In this document: positions 23,263 to 35,500 of the stretch, one piece after another
Numbering within the stretch: the stretch's first letter is position 1
Layout of the letters: the number at the start of each line of letters is the position of its first letter
NCBI GenBank assembly: GCA_011033025.1
Contig: WFMF01000118.1
Span: 82,071 to 146,070, forward strand
DNA length: 64,000 nucleotides
Direction: 5' to 3'
DNA from: Beroe forskalii
Taxonomy: Eukaryota; Ctenophora; Nuda; Beroida; Beroidae
Program-made: the position numbers and the translations under genes
Notes under the pieces: model-generated
The model's database searches: none
Seen by the model: the letters and a program-made list of their open reading frames with translations, nothing else
Told to the model about the DNA's origin: nothing

Positions 23263-24586
23263 GATTACATTCGCAATATTGAAAAATTGGTCTTCATAAC
23301 AAGATTCGTCAATTAAAATTCAATTCAGATACAGCGAGATTATGTACAACAATTATATTCTACACTCCTATAGTAATAGTAAAAAGTATACAATTCTTTA
23401 GTTGACACCTTGAATGCGGTTAGAAGTGGTGAAATTGGTTTTGAAACATTTGTTGGTACCAAACTTCTTACTATCTTGTCTTTGAGAAAAGTAGGTACTA
23501 AAACTATAAGAATGAGTGTATGAGTAATAGCATGAGTTCGATGTAGGGTCTGTGTTACGTTGCACTACTACGTGATAGCAATCGCACATCTGCGTTAGAC
23601 ACAAGCAGCAATCTGAAATATCCATGAGGTTACATTTCATCATGAGATGAATATACGAAAAATGGCTTAATGGAGAAGAGGGTGTCCATGATCCGTATTA
23701 TAAAGTAATTATAATATTTATACGCTATGACAGGTATGTCCCTAATGCAAGAGCAATGTCTCTAATTACATATTATGATAATCATCCCCGATGTTAAGCA
23801 TAATATCAAATATGGGGTTGCTACAGAGTAGTAGTACAGAAGCGGTGATCCGGCCATTTCTCAAGAATGTCAAGTTTCGGCCAATTGATTACTGGTCCAT
23901 AGACACTGATCCATACTATAATCACTCTATAATCAATTTGTTACTCAGAAAATTTCCTTCATTCCTTCATTCATTGAAAGTAAAAAGTTGTCAGGCATAG
24001 AACTATAGAGGTCATTTATGTACATACACAATCACTAGAAGATACTTTTAGTACATAGAAGAATAGAAATGTGATAGTACTAATGTTGTAACACATGGTG
24101 TCAGGATGAATTGTGTTCGATATTCTGTGCCACTGCGAAATGAATGTGTAAAAGGCACATGTTATATACTGCAGTAAATTTAGACCTATTGCAGCTTCAC
24201 ATTTCTCTGAATTCATATTATTTTGAAGTTCTAATATCGCTGTGTTTATTCCGCAGAAAGGGAGAAGATGAGACTTCATACAAATACAGCATATATTTCA
24301 TAATCCATGAGTCTTCTTCAGAAGTCCATTTCATCACATGTGTTGTATTTTCACAGCTTCCCAAGCTGTATTATATGCTATCGATTAACAAAATCTAATG
24401 TCTTTATCTTGAAGGAATCAGGATCATCTAGTTAAATATACACATTGCACAACTCTTACTCAAATTCACCTTCAATGAATCATTTGATCCCTGTAACTCA
24501 TTTAATCCTTTCTATGACTGAGATCTTGAGACTTCTTCATCTAAAATCAGTTTGAATGTTTGATATCACCTATAATATCTTTATCA

Positions 24587-24945
24587 GGGGGCTGGCAAGC
24601 CCCCCGCGGCGGTTTGCGAGCCCGAGGGCGAGCATTGGACGGCGAACCTAACAGTGCGAGGCCGAAGGTAAAGCTACGAGCCCGAGGACCCGAAGGGTCC
24701 GAGGCGAGCATTGACAACGATTCTAACGAGAGAAATCTCATGTATTTCCCCACATTTCACGAAGAAATTTGGGCAATTTCCGTTATTGGATTTCCACCAA
24801 AATCGATACGTCGCATGTTTGAGGGTCAAAGGTGCAACTGTCAAAATTTCAGATCGATTGGATAAAAGATGCCCAAGTTATGACAACTTATTCGCACTGA
24901 AATCGTACACGCGATGCGTACGCATCGCTGCGCTTGCCAGCCCCC
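24587..24945. mobile_element. 359-bp GC-rich element with 14-bp perfect TIRs
   Basis: GGGGGCTGGCAAGC at 24587-24600 and its exact reverse complement at 24932-24945. The left interior has repeated blocks (GAGCCCGAGG, GGCGAGCATTG). Noncoding. Its right end abuts the target site of the next element. Confidence 0.6.
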
Positions 24946-24949
24946 ATAT

Positions 24950-25724
24950 ACCTTATTACAGGAAATATCGCCTTCAGAAAAATGAGCCTACATGTCATTA
25001 AGCTACATGAAATTAAGCCCTTTTTGAGGCTATAGGGCTTAATTACATGTAAGCCTAATTTAATGCATTCTTAAATACAGGAAGCCAAATTATCATTGTG
25101 GAGATATAAGTTCCATTAGATAGAAATTTCAGCCTTGTATGCAAATAATTATGTTACGAATTAGGAATTTTTGGCTTTATTTCTTTATTTGACACTTTTA
25201 TATTTTAAATTACTCTCCAATTACCACTTAACTCATTTGGGGAGTTTTCAGAGGCGAAACTAACTATGACAAAATAACCTATAGAATAGATTATCACAGC
25301 ATCATGAGAATCTTATCAGGTACATCAAAATATTAGTGATCGAATATGTTTCCACAAAACACCACATAATAGCTGATTATCATAACAGCCTTGAAAACAT
25401 TGCATGCTATGTAAATTCAGGTATGAAGGTTTGAAGGTATGATGGAGTGTTACAGAGTGAGCTCAAGGATGTGTCTCTTGCATTATTGATATTCTTGGCA
25501 AAATCAGTAGCTTTTCATCCGGCATCAATCCAAAGCTTAATCAATACTGAATAATGAATAATTGAAAAAAAAAGTCAATGTTTTCGAACTTATTATGTTC
25601 AAATTTGCTTGAAAAATAAGTCTTCATGAAATTAAGAATACATGTCATTAAGGTGCATGAAATTAAGCCCTTTTTGAGACCTTAGGGCTTAATTATATGT
25701 AAACTTAATTTCCTGTAATAAGGT
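24950..25724. mobile_element. 775-bp inverted-repeat element with ATAT target duplication
   Basis: The ends are ACCTTATTACAGGAAAT and its exact reverse complement (17 bp). ATAT occurs on both sides (24946-24949, 25725-25728). Near each end is a similar hairpin of about 100 bp in direct orientation (GAAATTAAGCCCTTTTT pairing with GGGCTTAATT). Noncoding. Confidence 0.75.
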
Positions 25725-25728
25725 ATAT

Positions 25729-26557
25729 GTTTTTGTGGATTCGCCAAATTTCAAAATTTTTTACGAAACCTTCCCGACGATCAAATCGATTGAAAATTGA
25801 GTTTTCGCGCCTTCGCTGTGCGCGCGCTCGGAGTTTCAAATTTGAGATCAATTCATTCAAATGGCTGAGTTATTACAACTTGAAATCGCCAAAATTGAGG
25901 CTGTTCTTGTTAAAAAGGGTTACGACAATAACATACCAATAGAGAACATTTTTAGGCGAAAAGTGTACCCTCGTTAAAAAGCCATATCTCGAGAACCGTA
26001 AAAGATACAGAGCTCATCGACCCAGCGTTGGAAAGTAGAAAGATAGAACTTGCGAAAATTGCCCTTGAAAAGCATCTTACGTCATTTTGATGACGTCATT
26101 ATGACGTCACAAAGTCCTGAATTTCATATTTTGATTTCACGAAAATTGGCGTTTTTCAGCGCAATTTTTCGGCATGAAGCTTTTGAGATAGGTAAAAATG
26201 CTTATGATAATACAGAAAGGAAATTTAATTTACTTTCCAAAAATGGGGTCGAAAAGTTCCGGGGCCTCCGGCATCATTGAGATATTTGCAATTGTTTGAA
26301 ACACTTTGACACGAAAAAAATCGCAAAAAATAGCTAAAACGGTAAGGATGAGTTAGAGAGAACGGGACCATCCCAGAACTTCATCTTTGGATATGTTGTC
26401 GTTCATAGTCCCAAGTGTGCTAATGAATGGGTCTCAGATAGCTCATCTAATTTTATGACGTAATTGTGACGTCATCAGTAATGCTAGGTAACGCTAATTT
26501 TGTACGCGCGATTTGACGCCAAATTTCAATATCTGAGCACAGAAAAAGAATGATATT
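25729..26557. other. Repeat-like sequence with several TGACGTCA sites
   Basis: A stretch rich in GATGACGTCAT/TGACGTCAC (26090-26110, 26470-26480), AAATTTGAGATCAATTC and CGCGCGCTCGG. It reads like a high-copy dispersed sequence rather than a gene. ORFs in it are short and AT-driven. Its repeat status is inferred from character; copies were not found elsewhere in the window. Confidence 0.35.
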
Positions 26558-26836
26558 TTTTCCAAAAACCAAAAAGGATTTGGTTGTGGTGGTCCGCGGC
26601 GATTTTAAGGCGTTCTTCACGGTAAAACCCATGATATGGAATAGAACGCGACGGTTAAAACTGCCGCAACGGCACTTTTTCGAAGCATAATAGTTTCGTG
26701 AAAGCTGTACATTTTGAAGTGACGTTGCAGTAGTTTTAACCGTCGCGTTCTATTCCATATCATGGGTTTTACCGTGAAGAACGCCTTAAAATCGCCGCGG
26801 ACCACCACAACCAAATCCTTTTTGGTTTTTGGAAAA
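26558..26836. repeat. Large near-perfect palindrome, about 114-bp arms
   Basis: Arm 26558-26671 (starting TTTTCCAAAAACCAAAAAGG) is the reverse complement of 26723-26836 with only a few mismatches, around a loop of about 50 bp. The arms include GGTCCGCGGCGATTTTAAGG and GGAATAGAACGCGACGG. It lies just upstream of the exon at 26863. Confidence 0.9.
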
Positions 26837-26862
26837 TTTCACACATCAAATCCCTCTTTCAG

Positions 26863-26990
26863 GGTGAGCGGTATCTGGTGTTAAAGAGGGAGCACATGGT
26901 TCCTGTATCACCACTCACCTTCAACAGTCCAAGGATAAGTAGGACCAACCGACATACCAGCCCCCGATACCTCAGACCAGACAGGACCAT
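26863..26990 (+). CDS. Putative exon of an unrecognised plus-strand gene
   Basis: A good acceptor (tccctctttcag) is followed by GERYLVLKREHMVPVSPLTF and then NSPRISRTNRHTSPRYLRP. It is rich in Ser, Pro and Arg, and has a codon pattern unlike the AT-rich flanks. The frame stops at about 27010. The donor is uncertain: candidates near 26935 and 26990 leave phase 1, which does not fit the next exon (phase 0). The GERYLVLKRE part could be the end of a small folded domain. Confidence 0.45.
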
Positions 26991-27784
26991 GAATTTATCA
27001 ATATGTTATTACTGATATTCTGATATTACTTATGTTATTACTCATACTCTAATTACTGAAAGACCCTGATTACTTTAGAATTTTAGGATATAGACCCTGA
27101 TTTCTTTAGAATTTTAGGACATATTTTAGGTATTCTATGAATTTTGCTATATCATCGAATTCTAGCATGTTGACATCATTGGAATAATACACCGGCCTTT
27201 GTTATCCCTCTGTTCGAAGTGTCACTCCTCATCTGTTTCACTAAAAGTTACACAGGAGTGTAACGGCAGCCTAACTTCTGTAACTGGATATCATTTTATC
27301 TTAAATATTCTCTTGTTGGTTCTTGACGGATCACAGAACTAAAGTTTCTTGTGATATTTGATAAGTTGGTAGCAGGTGCCTCAAATTAACTGAAATGGGC
27401 TTAGTAATGCAAGAAATTTGGTAGCACTACTATAATAAAGGTATTAATTAACTGTTAATTTGTATTTTGCCACTTCTAGGCGTTGAACTAGGAAGAATTT
27501 GGCAATTTTCCCCAGTATCAACGTAACGCGCGGAATACTTCACGAGTTGTAAGCCCTCAACAGTCTTTGTAATTTTTGCGCGCGGGCCGCGCGCGCAGCG
27601 AGCCTGTGTGCTGTGCGCGGCGCGCTACGCGCTATTGCATGAGATCACTACAAAGCATAAAACCTTCTTGGCCGCGGCCAACAGCGAAGAGGCCCTTCAG
27701 AACAAAAGGCAGATTTTTTCTCCAAAGGGCCGACTACATTTAAGGTCAATTATAGTTCGTTTATTCCCTCAACTCTCCTTTCAG

Positions 27785-30700
27785 GACAGGACCCACTCAC
27801 CCCGGAACAATCGGAATAACCACGGAGCTCCCATCCCCATCTCCGCCCCGACCTCCCTCCAAACCCCCACTCCCTCCTCCCCCTCCTCCATCCCCCTTCC
27901 CGTGTCTGCTCCTGGATCCCTCGTAGCCGGGATCTCCCTTCAGAGATCCCTGGAAGTGCCGAATATTGAGGTCTCCAATGACGAGCTGTCTGAACAGGTT
28001 CGTACTGGTTTTAAGAGTCTTATACATACAGACATTGTCAGAGCTAGTATATAAAGGGGTTCAGGCAACGTCTGAAAAGCTTTTATGTTTTTTTTGAATG
28101 TAAATAAAGAAATTTCTGTTCTTACACCTCCTCCCTTTCTCTTAGAATAATTATTGACTATTTAATTTAGACCGAGCATTTCTCATTCATGAAATGAACT
28201 CTATTTTCCAAATCCTCTCGTAGGGCGAAGATCCCGACTTTATGTTTAGGAAAGTAATAAAGTCAGAAGATTTAAGTGAATTAGAGTCAATCCTGAGCCA
28301 GAGTGTTGTGTCCGTTTAAATAATTTATTAAGGGTGGCCGTTGAGTCGTGTTGTTTATAGCTAGATTCCTGCTATGTTTGTATGTTTGCTCAGGTCGAAA
28401 GCAACATGTCGAATATTAGGTTAATAAAAGGACTGGGCAAAGATCATTCAAGTCTTCGTAATCTTCAATAGAAATACTTCAGAGGTAGTTCCTAAACTGT
28501 TCGGACAGGGGCTATGCGACATTGCTCAGCTCTTTCCACCTTCATTTCGACTTGTTACTTTCAACCTATGAGCAGTGAGCACACTGTTATATAGATAGTA
28601 GATAGGAAGGAGGCTATTTTTCATCTATATACTAGTATATTATATTTGAGTAGTCGTAGTAGAGTATATACGTAGTAGTCACGTGATAAGTTACTTCTTA
28701 TATCACGCGTTGCGTGGAGTAGAGAAGAAGCTGTTTATTAGTTGAAGGGTTCTGATTTTTGGATTATCTATATCTCATTACTGTATATACCTTATCAACA
28801 TATAGTCCGCCTTTTTAGAACTTAGTTTCTCTGAGTTTAAAGAAAGACCTACTTCACATTTGGCGCGAACTGTAGTCCATTTTATTTGTAGTGCCATTGA
28901 TATCTGAAGTTACCCAGATACAATCTTGAAACTTATATCTGACGTTATTCAGATATAATTTAGAAAAGTATAAATTTGACTATTTAGCCTGTATATCTGA
29001 GTCAGATCTGACGAATACCCAGATCAATTCTATTCTAGCATTTTAACCTGACGACATCCAGGTTCATAGTGACTTTATTACCTTATTCAAATGGCAGACC
29101 AACCAAATTTGGCAAATCGTCTTGGGCTCATAGCCAAAGCACCTGAAATTTTCAAGTTGAAAGCAACCTTCAGCTCGTGGTTGAAGCAATTCCGCAACTA
29201 CGTAGAACTGCTCAATGTGCAACCTAATAATTTGTACAGAACTTTTATGAGTTTTATGGATGAAGAGACCTTCACTGTTGTAGAAGGACTTAATCTAACA
29301 GATGCACAACGCAATGCATTTTTCGATAATGCAACCATTCAACTTGTCACTCAGGCTATCAAAAATCGACAAGGAGCACGCGTGCCTGCAGAATTTATGT
29401 TGCGATTCAGAAAACAAGAAGATAATGAGTCGATTGAACAGTACGCATCTGCTTTAGAAAAGATTGCATTGGAGGCATACCCAAATGAACAGCAAATTCG
29501 ACAGAATCGACAGTTAATACAGAGTTTCATCATGGGTATAAAGAATGATGAACTTGGCATTAAACTCTTGGAGCAAAATTTTGACAACCTCACCAATGCA
29601 CTCAACTTTGCTACGCAGTATTTCAAAGCATTGCAAACACGTCGGTATATAAAACGTGATGGCAATTCCTCTCTACCATTAGAGAAAGTCTATAACGCTA
29701 GTCAAGAACAATGCTCGAATTGCATGGGAGCAACTGTAAATCACACGCAGGAAGCTAACCAAAATACAAATGCTTCTTCCCAACAAGCACCGCAAATGTG
29801 TCCAGTAAATACAAACGTGCAACATCAGCAAGCACAAACTATTTTGGATTATCTATATCTCATTACTGTATATACCTTATCAACATATAGTCCGCCTTTT
29901 TAGAACTTAGTTTCTCTGAGTTTAAAGAAAGACCTACTTCACACACACACATGAGCAGACACTGGTGTACGTTCCCCAGCAGCCATAGAAGAGAGATTTC
30001 AGCCCCGTTATCGTTCAAAAAGTGTAAATTCGTAAACATTGAATGCCCGCCCATTGCGATTACAAAACGATATCAAATTATCGAATTCCCAGCTAACTTG
30101 TTGTATTAAGTTGCATGTTCATATCATGTTCCCGGCCGAACGATTAGAATTATTCATGATAAAACTGCTCCATTACATTCCCCTGTGTTTCTTATAACTT
30201 GATACACCCTGAGAGAGCATTTCCTAGATTTTAAACTCATGTTATCAATACAGCGCACACAAAATACAAAACGAAATTTATGAGCACCTCATGTATTGTA
30301 TTACGCTGCTGAGCAATGACTTATTATCAGGTCGGAGCTATTCGATGTTGTCTTTCCAACTTTCGTTGTCAGCTTCAGCTTCTTCATCTTGTCTAAGCAA
30401 ATTCTTGTGCGGTTAATTTTTGAGCTTTTCTTCCAAATTGTTTTTACTGCTTTCTAAAAAACGATTTGTGGACGATATTCTTCATGCTCATGGAATTTTG
30501 GATAGAGAATATTTTTCCTTCCAAATTGCGACAGCTTTTCAGTTTAGCAACCGGTCTTTAGTCATTTACCTTTCGAGCTGATAGAATAATGAATTAACGA
30601 ATAGCCATAAACATACGATTTGATATACAGATTGCTGAATGCTGCTACACATAGTGGATGCAATTCAATTAATATTGTCTCATGGTGTGCAGCTGACGCC

Positions 30701-31171
30701 CAAGGGAAACACACAACGTCGCAGAATAAAATATACTACTTGTATTTCATAACATAATAGAACAATCATAATAGCATAAAGAATCTTACACGGGCCCCAA
30801 CTCTATGACTTTGCTTTAGTTTCTCTCAGCTCAGCCAGGGTTCTGATTTGTTGATTATAAGTGTTCTGCGTTTCCGATCCTTTCGATTGACTTGTGGGCT
30901 GTAATTTGCGATTAAAAATGGCAGCTAGGTAAGTTTGTTAATCTGTGATAATAACACTATAACGATCTTGTAAAACCCTGTAAACCTGTCTATCTGCAGC
31001 TTGTGACAATGTATGAATTGTAATAAGTTCGTTGATATCAATTTACCATTCTCAACCCTCATAATGACGTCACCCCTCTTTCAGGAGGATGGGGTAAGAT
31101 CCCCGAACAGTGGGTACGACTCTGAGGAATTCGACGAGGAGGACCACTTCGACAAAATGGAACTTGAGTGA
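27785..31171 (+). CDS. Two 3' exons of an unrecognised Ser/Pro-rich, acidic-tailed protein
   Basis: Exon 27785-27997 (acceptor ctcctttcag, donor GAACAG|GTTCGT, 71 codons, phase 0) encodes DRTHSPRNNRNNHG, then a Ser/Pro/Thr-rich linker, then LEVPNIEVSNDELSEQ. It joins in phase to 31085-31171 (acceptor ctctttcag), which encodes EDGVRSPNSGYDSEEFDEED and HFDKMELE before a stop. The protein looks disordered and acidic at the end, as in many regulatory or scaffold proteins. Without splicing at 27998 the frame runs to a stop at 28054, followed by AATAAA at 28103-28108, so an alternative 3' end is possible. The intron contains an LTR element. Function unknown. Confidence 0.55.
28103..28108 (+). promoter_or_regulatory. 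Candidate polyadenylation signal AATAAA
   Basis: It lies 49 bases after the stop codon (28054) reached if the donor at 27998 is not used. Confidence 0.4.
28585..28858 (+). repeat. 5' LTR, 274 bp
   Basis: It starts TGTTATATAGATAG, ends GACCTACTTCACA and is followed two bases later by a PBS-like TGG. AT-rich, with several TATATA-like boxes. The last 102 bases recur at the 3' end of the element. Confidence 0.7.
29091..29903 (+). CDS. gag: Retrotransposon Gag-like protein (3'-truncated, runs into the LTR)
   Basis: A 270-residue open frame with no stops. The first 250 residues are element sequence and the last about 20 are read from LTR sequence. Residues 20-200 look like a capsid domain of Ty3/gypsy type: WLKQFRNYVELL near the start, FMLRFRKQEDNESIEQYASA with the spacing R-F-R-K-Q..E-S-I-E-Q-Y, and IQSFIMGIKNDELGIKLLE. 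A Gln/Asn-rich tail follows. No zinc knuckle, protease or reverse transcriptase remains. It is most likely non-autonomous; a domesticated gag is less likely because both LTR parts are still identical. Confidence 0.75.
   Translation: MADQPNLANRLGLIAKAPEIFKLKATFSSWLKQFRNYVELLNVQPNNLYRTFMSFMDEETFTVVEGLNLTDAQRNAFFDNATIQLVTQAIKNRQGARVPAEFMLRFRKQEDNESIEQYASALEKIALEAYPNEQQIRQNRQLIQSFIMGIKNDELGIKLLEQNFDNLTNALNFATQYFKALQTRRYIKRDGNSSLPLEKVYNASQEQCSNCMGATVNHTQEANQNTNASSQQAPQMCPVNTNVQHQQAQTILDYLYLITVYTLSTYSPPF
29842..29943 (+). repeat. 3' LTR remnant, 102 bp
   Basis: Identical to the last 102 bases of the 5' LTR and joined directly to gag. Confidence 0.8.
29949..31084. other. Intron or intergenic, with a candidate mini first exon
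   Basis: AT-rich. At 30918 an ATG opens MAA and meets a consensus donor after eleven bases (GCAGCTAG|GTAAGT), which is how a short first coding exon looks. Its phase does not give an open frame in the exon at 31085, so I leave it as a candidate only. Confidence 0.3.
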
Positions 31172-32590
31172 AAAACATTTCCTTTGTGTTTAGGTTTTGT
31201 GTAAATGGGGCTGAAATCCTTGTTTTAAAGTTGTCTTTTGTTTATCACGCGCAGAATGCAGATATGAGATAGATACTATAATTCGAGGGACCTCCTAATC
31301 AGGTCATTCATATCGTGGTTCTCTGCGCCATCTATTCCAACTTTCCAAGCCCTTGATTAAGATCCTGGAAATTTGTCTGACACGGACATTGATAATTGTC
31401 CGACACCTGATATGAGCTAATTCAGGCATTTGTCCGAAAATTGGGGACAATTTCATTGTCGTTCACGAACAACTGTCCGTTTGTTTTTGATGAACAATTG
31501 TCTGTTTGTTATTGATGGCTAATAATCGTTGAAAACAGTAAGATATCAGGCCGAGTCAAATCATTCGATGATTTTGACTGGAGTCACCAAGACAACAATT
31601 TGGAGGGTTTCTCCAAATGATGGGAACCAATGACCGTTGCATTTTAACCTTGTGTGCTGTGGCACGTGGTCGCTATTTCAACAAAATTAGAAGTTGTGTG
31701 TCAACCGTCGGACATTAGGACATTCCCTGACGTTCTGTGTTGAAACGTTGTATAGTTGTATTGAAGTGTTTGTTGTTTTCTAAATGTGGCTTGAAGAATA
31801 GACGCAGTGATGAATAAATAAGAATCAGTGAAAGAAACGATTCGAGCTAGATTAGAGCCACAAAAATCTATTTTGCTCATATCACGGGGTCCAATTGAAA
31901 GGTTACTCGATGCCATCAACTTATTACTCCAAATCATGAAAATGCTATCATTCCAAACTTCCTACAACACCAATCATTGACAGACCATCGGCTCCCCAGC
32001 ATGAATATATTCTCACGATGCCACTGACTGTATTACATTACCATCAAATTTGATACCGGCACATATATCATTCAGATATTATATTTAGTAGGTGCATTTC
32101 TAATTACTGTTGCTGCAGATTTAGAATAATGAGTACAGGTAACTATGGTACACAAACTGATAAGTTTGGTTCTGGTTGTACATAAGATTCGTATGTTCTC
32201 GTTATTATTAACGTACGTCTTCATTGAATATTTTTATATTTTGTGCTTTTGATTCTATTAGCTAATAATTCCATGTTCAGCATAGATCACGTCTCAAATC
32301 CAACTTTACTTGCTGTCAAAAGAGGTAAACGTCATGTGTGACTGAACTCCACATTTTTCCTGAATAAAACCAATATCTCAAAATAATAATGTCCCACACA
32401 TTTGATGTACTTATCAAATTCAATCCTATTGATTCTCTTGGTTTCGTAAGTGTTACATTACTCAATACTCCCAAAATATAAACTCTCAGTTATCAATGTC
32501 TGTCTTTTATCGAGTCTGTATCATGAAGGTCACTTTTCCCATGAAGTCCTGAAAGCTGTGTATCTTCAGTAGGAACCTTTCTTTAGCTTC
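31172..32590. other. Intergenic, no gene seen
   Basis: The stretch between the plus-strand stop at 31171 and the minus-strand stop at 32591. Short ORFs only. GTCCGACA/TGTCCG blocks near 31380-31480 are repetitive. Confidence 0.4.
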
Positions 32591-35500
32591 CTAGAAGAAA
32601 ACAACAGGTCTGAAGAGCACTGTCACAACTAGTCCAGCAGCTCCTACTGCCTCCTCTTTCTCTGTCAAGTAGACATTCTCTCCCACCATGTTCTGTATTG
32701 GAAGTTCAGCTGAGCCGATCAGATCGTCTTTAGACCATCTGAGAAGAGGGGTGGTTAGTGTCACTGAGATAGAGTCAAATTGAGATGAGGATGAATTGAG
32801 ATAACGCTTCCGTCCTGTCAGCTATATTCTTACCCACTGACCCAAAACTAAACATAACTTATCGAACATTGTGATGACGAAGCAAAAGCACAAGTAGTCC
32901 TACTCGACCAGTACTCATGCCCTCGCATTACACACTTTGTATTGGTTAGCAACAGTATGTGGCTGCAATATAATGTATAAGGGCTATAGAACGGCATAGA
33001 ACCGGTATTAATAGCCGGTAAAAGGTTGGTAGAAGGCCGGTGGAAGCAATGCAGCACAAAACAGGTGTTTGTTCTGTGTTAAACACAGTTTAAAACTTGT
33101 GTATCGTCAGGGTATACTGTTGTGTAGCAGGACTTCTGACCAAGTTCACTAGAATTGTTTGTCCTTATTTCCTAATTGAGTACCATCTTGGCTTCATCAC
33201 ACTGTTGCCCTAGCTAATTAAACTGGATTGAGTGGTTCCAGGCTATAATGAGATAGTGATTGGGGTAGTGGCGGCAGCTCGATCATGTGTAATACCAGTG
33301 GTGTTAGATTTCCAAGTCCTTGTCTTCCAATGTAACTACCCCCTCGCCCACCCAATGATAATATGCTCATATAGTGTTGGATTTCTATAAAGCTCTACCG
33401 CTAAATGATTCATCTGATAAGAAATAAACCCTGATTCCTGATTGCAAACGTCGTGACTGGTTTTTGTGATGTTTGATTTCGTTGGAAGGCGGAACGGACT
33501 TTCCACTTAAACTCACAACACTTCATCTCGCAATACGTCACCACACAAAGGTTAATATTAGGGTTATAGTTTGGATTTTAAAAAGTCATTGCGCTGGGTT
33601 AGATCTCAGGACAGAGAGAATAAGTGCTACCTCATTGTGAGGTGAAAACAGAAAAGTCGTACGCCCATTGGATTGAACTAAAGGAACTACCAATTCGAAA
33701 CTCGAGCCACTCACTTTTTGGAGTATATCTACTTCTACGATCGATCTCATCTTTGCAGTATTTTCTCACGTTATGAAACCTTTTCTGGCTAAAAGCCTCA
33801 TTATTTGGACAAGATAGCGAACTTGCGAAGGTGCAGGGGTGCTTCTCATATTAAACGTTTATAAACGATTTGCATTATACTTAATTCCATAAATGGTTTC
33901 AAATTCTGTTTCGTTTTGTTCAATATATCGTACCTACAACCTAATTTAGTAATAAGCCTTGTGATCATTTCATGCTCTCATTTATATACCATGGATCATG
34001 GTCATATCATGAGGGTTTTCATAGCCTCGTGTGAGTTCTTTACTTACGTATCGTGATCCCATGCCTTCAGCACTATCACATGATCTGAAAGTGCCCCATC
34101 TCTGCTCCTGAGTAGAGACTCGTAGATGAAATCATAGGTCGGAAAAGCAGTGGTTGCTGTTGCGGTTTTTCCAATCTGAAGTATATCGGTTCTCTTTGAA
34201 TTCTGTTCTAAGATTTTTTTCGTATCTTTCAAAAAGTTCGAGAAATTTAAACGTGTTTTTGATATGAACTGTGAATTAAATCATTTATTTTAAAATTAAT
34301 TGGTACTGAAATGATATCGAATAACATTAATTTCCGGCGTAACATTTCACACTAAACATCTACTTGTTTTTCATCAATTTTTTGATCCCCAAAAATTCTA
34401 TTTTTTTATAAGTACATGTTCTCTCTAAATACCTGTTTTCCATCTAAGAATATCTTTACGTAAGGGTCGTGTCCGCCATCCGATGCAGTGAGGTTGAAAC
34501 CCCCGTGTAGGGATATGTAGAGCACCCCATGGTCCGCACAGTGGGAAGAGTCAGTGAGGGAGTAGAGAGAGGGGATGAGGGAGGGAGCCAGCGTAGACGT
34601 GCCTGGAGACATCTGAGGGATGTGGAGATCAGATCAGAGATGCCCTAATTTGGATTTTAAGATCATCTGATCATTTTCCTAAGATCGAAGCCTTTTAAAA
34701 AACATAACGGAAGATGCAAAATTCTAGAGTCATTGCAAACTCTGTCTTACCTGTACAGAGGGTAGCAAGAAGGAATACACGTTCATTTCGAAGTCCCAGA
34801 TTCCGTTCTTGCCCTTGTGTCGCATCTTGAAAGTTCTTCGTGTGGAACCATACCTGATGTCTTTGGCTATGTTGAATACCACATCGAACCTGAGTCATAG
34901 TGAGTTGGCTGGTATTTTTGCTAGTGACCGTCATAGTGAGTAGTGACCATCATAGCTGATCTTCAAATTAATTTGATTATGGTGAACCAGATTAGCTGTG
35001 TGGACTGTGGAAAGTGTCATATGCTCACCAAGTGTCATCCACAAATGTCCCAACATCTACGATGGATATCTCGACACCAGTGTGTTGCAGATCACTGATG
35101 AACACATCAAACTGATGACTCACTGGTTCGATGCTTGCCGGAAACTTGACTCTTTTCACTTCATCATCCCCATACTCCATCCAAGCTTCAACACTGAGAC
35201 AGATGTAATCTTGATGAGGAATAGATTACAAATAAGTTACATAGTGCAGGAGGCTTTGTCAAGGAATGTCGTTTATAAATAATTTATTATCCAGCGCAAC
35301 AATTAACAATATTTAGATAGCCATATTTAAAAGAGAGACTGGACCGATAACCATTTAACATTATAAAGTTAATAACTTAATTAATATGTAATTATATTAT
35401 GCGCTCTAATAACTTAATAATATTTAGTTATTGTCCATGATGTAGTTTTGGCTTTTGAATTTTGATGCTACTGCCGCTCACCCATCCTTTAAGTATGTTG

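Larger units (their letters stand above)
19897..24586. other. Gene-poor stretch
   Basis: Apart from the 24-bp palindrome and one hairpin at 23199-23262, I find no exon, RNA or repeat here that can be supported. The short ORFs have no recognisable similarity and no convincing splice context. Confidence 0.45.
28585..29943 (+). mobile_element. Internally deleted LTR retrotransposon (5' LTR, PBS, gag, 3' LTR fragment)
   Basis: The 5' LTR, 28585-28858, begins TG and ends CA. A primer-binding-site-like TGGCGCGAACTGTAG follows at 28861. The gag frame starts at 29091. At 29842 the sequence jumps into the last 102 bases of the LTR (29842-29943), identical to 28757-28858. All of pol and most of the 3' LTR U3 region are gone. 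CACAC flanks both ends (28580-28584 and 29944-29948), a likely 5-bp target duplication, though the right copy sits in a short CA run. The identical LTR parts suggest a young insertion. Confidence 0.8.

Noticed and set aside
26617..26814. 65-codon minus-strand ORF
   Set aside because: It lies wholly inside the palindrome, so the same bases are read twice; not a gene.
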